From Gonium pectorale (taxonomy: Eukaryota; Chlorophyta; Chlorophyceae; Chlamydomonadales; Volvocaceae): a stretch of 26,980 bases of DNA. The notes beneath the pieces are model-generated. The model did not search any database. It had not been told where the DNA came from and saw nothing but the letters and a program-made list of their open reading frames with translations. How positions within the stretch are numbered: the first letter of the stretch is position 1; each line of letters begins with the position of its first letter. The DNA lies in contig LSYV01000217.1 of NCBI GenBank assembly GCA_001584585.1, forward strand, positions 1 to 26,980. Direction: 5' to 3'. Made by a program: the position numbers and the translations under genes. Shown in pieces: positions 11,017 to 20,073 of this stretch.

Positions 11017-14000
11017 TCAGCGGAGTGTGTAGTACGGCGCCTCCGGGCAGCTGGCTGCGTCCCTGGCGTGCCGTACGGTGCACACGCACGCGGGGTCCTC
11101 CGCCGCGACCTTGAAGCCGCGGCCGGGCACGCAGCACCGCTCCAGCGGCGCGCCCTCCCAGTTCCAGCGGTCGGGGGCCGAGTCCGCGAACTTGCCGGAC
11201 GGGTCTAGCTCCCGCACCGCGCAGCCAAAGTCGCACCACGTGTCGGGGAACTCCTTGTCGCCGTGCCAGCAGCCGGCGTCGGGCCAGCCTGGATAGTGGG
11301 AGGACATTGCATCATAACGCGTTGCGGCTGCTTGCAATGGGAGGAAGTATGATGGTCATGAGCACCGTTGGGTTCGGGCCACATGGAGTCAGGCCTGATC
11401 TTGCCCCATATGCTCAACGACTTGAGTTCCTTTCTCCGCGCCGTTGCTTTGCTCCCTCCACAACATATGCTAACGTTTCGGCCCGCACCTGCTTTCCCCC
11501 AGTGCAGCCTCGCGCCGCGGCCCTCCAGGCCGGTGGCCCCGCACCGCGCGTCGCTGCGCAGGAAGCCCACCAACGACTTGAACACCGGGTTGATGCGGCG
11601 GCCGGGCCTGGGAGGCGAGTGGGTACCAGCAGGCAGATGCAGTTAGTGGTGGGGTAATAAAGATGGGAAACGGGTCGCAGTGGGGTGTAGCGAACGTGAA
11701 TCGCGGGCCGAGGCGGGGTCTGCAGCCCTATGAACCTTTCCATTGCTGCACTCCCTGCGCCATTCAAGCGAGCGACACCACTCAATGTATCCGAGCGTTG
11801 CGACGATAGCCTCCTTCCGCACCATGCGGGTCGCGCAAGGAGGTTCGGGTCTTACAAAGGGTTTCAGGGCCCAGAGCCAACAAGCCGCAAGCTATTCCCG
11901 CCCGCCCGCAGGAACGCAAAATACCTGTTGTAGTAGATGTAGTCCTCGATGTTGAGCCAGAGGTGGGGCATGTCGTGTGTGAGGCTGAGCAGTGCGTCCT
12001 CGCGGCCCGTGGAGCGGATAAGCGGGTTGGTCCGGAAGCCGTAGTCGGGGCGGCCGTCGGGCCCAATCAGCATGCTGCCGTTGGCCCTGGCCGCCACCGC
12101 CAGCTTGGCGGGCAGGCTGGCGGGGCTGGCGGTGCCGTTGTACGACGTGCCGTCCAGATTGTCAGCGCCGTACAGCAACTCGAGCAGGCCCTGCCAGCAG
12201 TCGGCCATGGTGGACACCGGTACGGCCACCTCGTACTGCGGGGCAGGCGGACGAGGCGCAGCGAGAAAGGGTTTACGGTTGAGAGCCTGGCTTTGGTACA
12301 GAGAATGACCTTGGTGACCTGTGAGATAGTGAATCACGTACTACTGCAATATCCGGGAGGCACTGGACGCAGTGGTAGCAGGCCCGAGCGGTCAAGGCGG
12401 CACTTCGGCGCTGACTGCACGCCGGCGCTCACAAGGGGTACTCCGCGCATGGGCCCTCGGCCAGGCCCTGCGCAGTTCCCGGTGGCCCAGTACCGCCACC
12501 ACCCGGTCGGACGCACCTGGTCATAGGCAACCTTCCGAATATTGTTATTTAGGATACCCTGTAGGTAGAGGGCGGAAGGGGATTGCACGGCCAGTCGTGT
12601 TGCTACGGCCTCGACACGCGGGCCAGGAGCACATGAATCGAGCGCCCGCCCGCGGGGAGGATGCTGCATACGGCTGCGTGCAGGGCTTCGGCGGAAGCTG
12701 CACCAGCGAGCAGCCCGCAAACAGCAGATCGATCCCGCATGGGGATCCGGGCTGATTGGAGGAAGGTGCCCCCGGGGCATGTGCCGCGCACTCGCGCTCT
12801 GCAGTCGGCAAGCAAGTACCATGCCTCCATGCGTCCATGCAAACAGCGGGGCACCACCACATCACACCTCGGGCTGGAAGAGGTACCCGCCCAGCGCCTC
12901 GCGGGTGGCGTTGGCGGCGATGGTGTAGACGCCGCTGCGGCTGATGTCGATGTAGGCGTCGGCCATGTTGGGCAGCCCGTAGTAGACTTGAAGTGGAGGG
13001 GCGGTACGGCGTCAAAGGGACGAAAGCAGGCTCGCTAGGCGTCGGGAGAGGCAGGCGGCGTACCACACAGCTGAGCACAGACGCCACAAGCACCCAGCAA
13101 CAGCAACAAAGATTTCTTGTCCCTGCATGTTGTTTCTTGCACATCCCGAGTACAACCCCCGGCCCGCATCCATTCAGCCGCTGTACTACGACACCCATCG
13201 CACTTGTTGCTTGTTTGCGGCCAGGAATAGCCCAGGCCTCGCCAGCAGCCACCGCCGCATCCTCAGCCTCCGAGATAGCGCGGTGCTCGGCCGCGGCGGC
13301 GGCGACGGCGGCAGCCACTCCCGCGGCCACAGCCTCTGCCCCTGAAGCGGTGTCGCGCGGTCCGGCCTGCGCTGCCACGGAGGGCGTGGCCACGCGCGTG
13401 GTTGCTAAGGCCGGGGTGGTGCGTGCGGGCGTGTCGCTCCCATGCAGCCCGGCTCCCGCCGGCCCCTTCTGCCAGGGCAGCTGGATGACTGTGTCGTTGA
13501 GGCGGCGCAGGGCAGCCAGCGCCACGGTGGAGAGGTTGGTGACGGGGTCAAACTTGACGTTGGACTTGAGCGGCCAGTCTGCACGGAAGGCGAGGATGCA
13601 GCGGGCTGTACGCTTGAGCGGGCGGAGGCAACGGGGATTGGGTCGTCAGGTGGGTGCACGTGGGTTGTGGGGATGTTGGCTCTGAAAGGGGTCCCAGGGA
13701 CCATTGCAAGGCCCCGCGCGCGAGGCGATGCAGAATTTTTCTTTCGACGTTCCACCGCAATCCGCTCTACTGTCAAACCGTTTGGGACACAGCGCTCTTC
13801 TGTGAAACCGTGATGCTCTCGTATGTTGGGCAGGCGACCAGTGCCTTTGGCACACGCACCATCAATCTCAAAGGTGCCCCTTGCCCTGATCGCTTCTTGC
13901 AGCAGCTCCAGCGACGTGTTGTACGCGGTGCTGGCGGCCCTGGGTGCCCGGGCGTATTCGGACAGCACCGCCAGGCGCTTGGAGGCGTCGGGGTCGTCGC

Positions 14001-15961
14001 CGCGCGTGAAGGACACCATCAGGAACTGCGGGGTAGGGTGGTGTCGAAGTCATTAAGGGGGCAGTGGATCAAGGGGCGAGGCTGGGCATGAGGCGTGAGG
14101 CCGACTGAGCAAGCGGTCAATGGTAACCTAGTTTTAGGGTGAAAGCCAGGACTATCCGGTCACCAACTAACCTCGTGCCTCTGAGGCACCCAGAACCACT
14201 CAGTCTCATCCATCCAGTCCGGCAGCGTGCCGTTAGCGGCCCACTGCTGCTGGGCGCTCCGCAGCAGCGCAAGGAAGCGACTGGCGGGCAGCGAATTGAG
14301 CGTGCGGGTGACGGGCATCTGCAGCCGGGGATGTCAAGGGAGGGGCAGCAAGGAGCCGTGTGGAGCTTGAGGTACTTACGGGCGGCAGAATGTGTTGACT
14401 GCATCCAACCTCCCCATCCCACCCCAACGCCCACCCGGACCCCGCGCACCTCCCGCACGATGCGGAACTTGATGTGCGTCACCACGCCCAGCTTGCCCAC
14501 GTTGACGCGAAGGGCCTGGGGAGAACATGGACAAAGGGGAGGCGCGGAGCCGAGGGCTTCAGTACCGGTAGGCACGGGCACGAAGTGAATGGTTCGGGGT
14601 CCCTCGAGCAGCTCACCCTCATGAGGAAGGGGTCGGTCTCGTTGGTAAAGGTGCGAACCGTGCCGTTGGCCAGCACCACCGTGAAGGCGAGCACCTGCGT
14701 GGATGACAACCCCGGTGAAGTTTGCGAGGAAGGACAAGGATGCGCTCCAGGCTCATTCCATGTATGACCCTTAAAAGTGAGGAAAGAAGATATGACTGAT
14801 TGGATCCGATCCCGGAACCTAAACCCGGGTCCAATCCAGCGGTAAGTTCCATCCCCCGTACTCGCCCCCCTCCCGCAGGCACCATGTTACACATACCTGG
14901 CTTGACAGTGAGTGGTGCTTGAGGCTGCTTCCGTGTGTGCCAGTGGCGACTGCGCCGCCCAGGGTCTGGAACACGAACCAGGGGAAGGCGGGCAGCGTCC
15001 ACCCAGAGGGCGCGGATGGGGTGACGTAGGCGGCGAGGTAGCGCAGCAGGTCGATGGTGCGGACACCTGCAGGGCGATGGAGGAAGGGTGAGTGCGCCCG
15101 GACCCCGTGCCGTAACCCTGGCCCGGAAGACATGTCTAGCGTATCGTCCATCCCCGTCATCACTCACCCGCGTCCACGGTAACGCTCTCCTCCGTCTCGT
15201 TCACCGCAATCATGAGCGGCCGCAGAGTCTGCATGACGATGTTGGCGGGCCCGCCTGAAGGCGGCGGCCCCCGGGAGGAGGGCCGCGTGAAGCCGTCCGG
15301 CATGGGCGGCATGCTGCCGTTGCTGGCGCAGAAGAAGGGCTGCGGGGCGGCAGGGGAAAGGGGTGTTTGTGCGTGGGGCAGGTCAGGTGATGGAAGGATT
15401 GGTGACGGCACTTGCTTCCTTGCCACCGTCCCATTACCCCACCTGGTTCCACGACCAGCCTCCGCCGAGCGCCTTGACGTGGCTGTGCGCCCGCACCGCC
15501 GCCTGCACGTCGGACAGCGTGCGGGGCCTGCACGGGGGGTGGACTGACGGTGAAGGCGGGGGTCGGTCTGCAGGGTTCCATAGGCCAGGCGCGCATGGGG
15601 CAGCACCGCAGGATCACCGTACCGCGGCCTGCCACCGGCACCAGCAGCTAGCATCCCTTGCGCCCTCGCGCACCCCCCCACGCAGCCCCGCCACCCACCT
15701 CACGATGCGCACGGAGCTGTTGTCGCAGGCGTACTCGCTCTGGAAGTTGGACAGATCATACGGCAGGAAGGCCTCGGCGGACATGCGCGGGCCGGCCAGC
15801 CCCAGCAGGACCAGCAGCGCCGTGCCAGCGACGGCGGTCGTGAGGACAGCGGCGGCAACGGCGAACGCGTGCGCCGGCGCCGAGCGGACGGCGTGACGGT
15901 GCCTGGCTGTCGGCGGCGCCAGATGCTGCCGTCGAGCGCCGGTGCGCTGGCAGAGACCCAT
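11017..15961 (-). CDS. FAD-linked L-gulonolactone/D-arabinono-lactone oxidase-like protein, copy A
   Basis: Fourteen exons, high to low: 15961-15699, 15527-15443, 15339-15168, 15066-14897, 14694-14617, 14515-14450, 14318-14172, 14025-13860, 13578-13204, 12986-12868, 12558-12517, 12235-11925, 11607-11489, 11288-11017. They give 794 aa with all phases consistent. A basic N-terminus and hydrophobic segment (about 32-57) predict a signal anchor. The FAD-binding PCMH domain spans roughly 85-280, with GGGWSWN at 109-115 (Trp112 where covalent-flavin relatives have His) and GTHGSS around 216. The C-terminal ALO half ends with HWGK (700-703), DPSGKF (733-738) and Cys at 711, 723, 727, 756, 757, 772, 774 and 785. 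Plant GulLO proteins also have a Cys-rich end. Exon 9 carries an Ala-rich low-complexity insert (about 410-500). The likely role is lactone or sugar-acid oxidation with oxygen as acceptor, inferred from family; a link to ascorbate is possible but unproven. Confidence 0.85.
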
Positions 15962-17715
15962 GTTTGAGAGCGGGGCGACGGTGCAAGAGGGAGGCTAGGC
16001 CCGCCTGTGTGCAGTTGACAGGACGGGATCACAGGGGCGGCGGTCAACCGAGAGCAGAGGCGCTGCTGCACGATGGCGAAGCCTGCGCAAAAGGCAGGGT
16101 TGTTGAGGTGGACTGTTTGATCGCGATGCAGGGCGACATAAGGAAGCGGTCTGAGGAAGCCGCTGGTCGCGCGCGGCCCGGTGGGTCGGGCAGGGGCGGC
16201 CCGCGCATACACGAGCTCCGCTGTCTGGCGGCGCCGCACGCACATCCTTCGCGGCGCGCGTGACTGCAGGACTTCCCGCTTCACGCACCTGCCCCGGCCG
16301 CGGCTGTCGTCGGTCAGCGCTGTGTTGCGATGCGGTCGTGGACTGCGGCGGTACCGTTCTGCTCCTATCAATTACACGAGTTCCAGGCCCGCTTCGCCGC
16401 TTGACTGCAACCCAACGTCTTTGACCTGAGCCACAGATGTGCAGTCAAATGCTTGTGACCTATTCTGGCAAGCCTTAAAATTTAAAAGGGGGCTCTCAAA
16501 CGGTACAACAGGACAGCTGCCAACCGCGTGACAGCCGTCACTCGCCCGCCCCTGACCCGGCATCACTCTCGCGGAGCGGTACCCAGTACCGCCTGGCCTG
16601 AGCGGTACCAGGTACATGGGCAAGCATCTTGAGGAAATGCAAGGCAGGCTTGCGCGACAGGCCCTAGCGCAGCGCCGAGTGCCATCGCCTGGTTGACCAG
16701 CCTTGCAGCCACGTTAGGCTGAATCCGGCCCCCAAAGCATCTAAGCGCAGCGTAGCCAACCCACAACCGCCAATGCGCACACTGCCACGCCACATGCCGG
16801 TTAACATAACTGCGATTTTGGGCGTTCTCAAAAGTCTCCAACGGAAGCCATCATGCAGCAACGCCCCCACCACGCTTCCCTCCCACCGGCGCTCTGCCGG
16901 GGCTGCTCCAGGGGTGCACAGGTCCGCAAGAACAACATTGGTAAGCCGATACCCGTATTCCGCTCTATTGTACAACACGAATGTGCCTTGGCCCATGCGG
17001 CTGCGCCCGCAGCCGTAGTGACATGGGTGACAAAGGGCACGCAAGGTGGAACGGAAGTACAAAGTTGCGCTAGAGTACAAAAGAGAGCTAGTGTCACTGC
17101 CTTGACAGTGGGACTGCCAACAGTGGGGCACAGAAAACGCGACGAAAGCCCACAGCCGCAGCACCCGAATCTGCGCAGTGTAACCGTCTACTTCTACAAC
17201 CACCTTAGCGTCCCTCCACTGAACCCGCACTCGTACAAAACCACCTGCTGCACCCCACTCTGCCCCCCGTGCGCAGCCAGGTCGAGCCAGGCGTTATCCC
17301 GCCAGCAATCTTCGCTCTCCATGCCCGATCGGCACTCACCCCCCTATACACACACCCGACGTGCCTCACGCTTCACTGTCCCCACCGACCCAGTGCACGC
17401 CCAGCGCATAACTCGCAGGCGCTTGATTCGTCAGATTCGGTCGTCTGCCTCACCAGGCCAGGTCAGCACTGGCCCCGGGTCCCACGTCACTCTTGGTTCC
17501 CCCCTCCAGCCCTGGACCACAGGCGTCGGCCCTGGCAGCGCGCATCCCTCCACTTCCCGAAGCCCGCTGGCACACCTGTTCGGCCTCACCGGGAGTCCTG
17601 GGGACATGGCTCGCCAGCGCTCTTATCTCCGCACGCCCCCGCAATGCGAGAAGACATGACTCCCCAATACTCTGTCTCCGCGGTCCCCCTCACCCCACCC
17701 CACCGTCCTTCGCGC
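15962..17715. other. Spacer between FAD oxidase copy A and the lipase gene
   Basis: About 1.75 kb with no recognisable coding block. It must contain the copy A promoter and the lipase 3' end, since both genes run on the minus strand. The only minus-strand TGTAA match that I found is at 16372-16376, about 1.3 kb past the lipase stop, so its use is doubtful. An AT-rich patch (TTAAAATTTAAAA, about 16476-16488) stands out in otherwise GC-rich sequence, but it lies about 500 bases from the copy A start. Open frames at 16853-17659 (+) and 16664-17230 (-) show no family motif. Confidence 0.55.
16576..16592. repeat. Short palindrome with GGTAC repeats
   Basis: Seven-base arms GCGGTAC and GTACCGC flank a 3-base centre, and two further GGTAC copies follow by 16615. 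It lies about 620 bases upstream of the copy A start codon. It could be a protein-binding site or chance; nothing else supports a role. Confidence 0.3.
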
Positions 17716-19715
17716 TCAGCACTCGTCGCTGTCCTGGTACATGTGCAGCCCCAGGTACACCAGGTGGTCGGCGACGGAGGTGCAGAGGCCCAGGTAGCAG
17801 GCCGAGTTGTGGCACGAGGGGTCCTCGCCGCTGGCGTCGCATAGCAGCAGCTTGCGCTCGGCGCCGCCCGCCTTGCTGGGGTCCTCCACGTCCACCTCCC
17901 ACACCTGCAGGGGCGCTCGTGGGGCGCGAGGGGAACGCAGGGGGAGGGGCGTGGATCGGCCGCCTACCATGCATCTATTAGCAGTGAGGATGGGATTGAT
18001 CCCTCGCACAGGGACCGAGGGACAGGGTTTGACTAGGAGATTATGTCGAGGGAGCGGGAGCAACGCTCAACAATTAGCTTTTGCCAAGCCGGAGCGCATG
18101 CGCCCAAAGCTGCAAGTGCTTTTTCAGCCCACCGAGGCCCCCTGCGCGCACCTCGCGCGCCACGTGCTGGAAGCCCATCAGTTGCAGCGGCACACTGGGC
18201 ACGATGTCGCGGTTGTGCGTAAAGCGCCACGACACGTCCACAAACTGGTTGAACAGCTGCGCGAGGGAGGCGGAAGAGAGGAAGGCAGGATTGCACAAGG
18301 GGAGGCAAAGTCGATGGCGCGGTCCCGTAGTAGAACAGAGGAGTGTTAGCCAACACCTTCAGGTAGTTTAACCGATACAGCGGGCTACTATGGGAGCCGT
18401 GCGTTCCGCTCGGCTCGCTGCGAGTCCGCCCTCGACCCGACCCGACCAAGCGGCCTGGGGGATGGCTCCAGCACGGCGGGCCTCCGCGGGCATCCGCTGT
18501 TGGATGTGCCAAGCCCCAGACCCGCAGGTGCACTTAATCTAGCTGCCCGTCGACACCCCGCGTCCGCGTGGGTGCACCAACCCTCCCCCCAGCCCGCCCA
18601 CCCTTTGCCCTTCCTCATGCGCTTTGCGCCATGCTGCTTGATGGCTCCCGCCCCCTGGCCGAACCCCCCACCTGCTGGTACGCCAGGTTGCCCAGCCGCG
18701 GCGCCCCAAACGTCCACACGCTCGTGTGCGTGTCGTTGTGCGCCAGCTTGGCCTCCAGCCCCGCCAGCTGCGCCAGCGCGCCGCCCATGGAGTGGCCCGT
18801 CGCAACCAGCCGCGCGCCGGGGTGCGCCGCCAGCAGCTCCGCAACCGCGTCCTTGAAGGACGCCTGCAGGCGGCTGCCGGTCCAGAGCGTCCAGAAGCCG
18901 CTGTGGATGAGCGCGTGCGGGAAGCCGGGCTCTGGGAACATGGTGTCCGTGCGCCAGTAGCGCATGTTCTCCGCCCATTGGCCCCAGTTGGAGGAGTCGG
19001 TGCCGCGGAATGCCAGCACGATGGCGTTCCAGGGCTTGTAGTAGCCGGCGTACGCGGCAAGGTCCCATATGGCGTCGTATACCGTAGCGTACGGCGTGAA
19101 GCCGGGAACATCGGCGCAGCGGGTGCAGTTCCATGCCGAGATGAGGTCGGGTCGGCTGCAGTAGGCGATGGAGGCGAGGCGGCCGGCCACCAGCGCTTCG
19201 CCAACGTCCAGTTCGGGCGGCGGGGGATCGGCCGCGCCGATGCGGCCAGAACGGTGTTCGCCGTCAGGCCGAGGGGCTGGCTGGGGTTGCCCTGGTAAGG
19301 GCGAGAGCGAGACGCTCGGGCCGCGCGCGAGGCGGGGCAGCCGTCGGGACGCCCCACGCGAGAAGACGGTGGCGATGGCGGGGTCGTGCAGCGGGATGCT
19401 GCGCCCTGCGGAGTGACGCGACCCCAGCACTGCCTCGGCGGCCGCAGACTCCAGTGGGGTTGCCCCGCCCTCAGCAGATGTGCCGGCTGTGCCACCGGCC
19501 GGCGACCGGCCGAACCCGGCCGCGAGCTCGGCGTGATATGCCGAGCGAGGCGAGAGGACCTCCCGCAGCAGCTCCTCCGCCGACGACTCCCGGCGCCTTG
19601 AGAACATTTGCCCCCATGAGGGAAGCCTGAGCGCCGATGCACTGTGCGCAACTACCAGTGTCAACGCGACGAGGAGCAGCAGGCGCGGCAGCGCCCTGGC
19701 GCCAATTAGCCACAT
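17716..19715 (-). CDS. Secreted class-3 (alpha/beta-hydrolase) lipase
   Basis: Three exons: 19715-18672, 18256-18152 and 17904-17716, all phase 0, giving 445 aa. The start ATG (19713-19715) opens a clear signal peptide: a short basic stretch, then a Leu/Val-rich core to about residue 22 and Ala-rich residues for cleavage near 29. Residues 30-170 are a weakly conserved Ser/Pro/Ala-rich pro-region or linker. The Lipase_3 fold follows, with LAFRGTDSSNW (oxyanion region, about 234-244) and the nucleophile elbow GHSMGG with Ser309. TFGAPRLGN comes next, then Asp365 in NRDIVPSVP and His430 in VADHLVYLG. This completes the triad. The C-terminal part has several Cys that suit disulfides in the secretory pathway. 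Family members hydrolyse acyl esters of glycerolipids; the substrate here is unknown. It is divergently arranged with the reductase gene across 358 bases. Confidence 0.9.
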
Positions 19716-20073
19716 GTTGGCACCACCACTAGCGCTGAATTTAGCCGCCCTATCAATCGCTTGCGGCTCGGGGCGTCGGCATGCTGCGTCAGAGGAATAG
19801 GGCTCTGGGCAGGGTAAACTTACAGTGATCGCTTCTACCTTTTCAAGATAGAGCCACACCCATAGAGGGCTGCAGAGTGCCGTGTCCAGCTGGACGAGCT
19901 TTTCTGCCCTGCGCTTTTTGAGCTCTCAAACGAGCCAGTCACACCCGCACTGTGAGATCAAGCTGTGTACATTCTTTGAGATTTCAGACAACCTGTGCTG
20001 TTGTGCACGACGCAACATCTCCTCCCCAAACCCACGCACGGCAACACGCTTCCGGAGAGTTTACGCACAACCG
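19716..20073. promoter_or_regulatory. Shared divergent promoter interval
   Basis: The lipase (-) and the glutathionyl-hydroquinone reductase (+) start codons are only 358 bases apart and point away from each other. Both 5' UTRs and both promoters must therefore fit here. I see no convincing TATA box. GAGCTTTT and TTTTGAGCTCTC elements at about 19896-19926 are the only local repeats noticed. Shared regulation is an inference from spacing. Confidence 0.5.

Noticed and set aside
3798..15961. The two oxidase copies as one gene with an internally duplicated protein
   Set aside because: Each copy has its own ATG with a signal anchor and its own stop codon, with an 860-base spacer between them.
16853..17659. 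268-codon plus-strand open frame in the spacer after copy A
   Set aside because: No conserved motif, no matching splice context, and GC-rich sequence gives long random frames; it probably overlaps the lipase 3' UTR.
19882..20073. Upstream extension of the reductase frame
   Set aside because: It would need a GTG start; the first in-frame ATG is at 20074 and opens a transit-peptide-like sequence.
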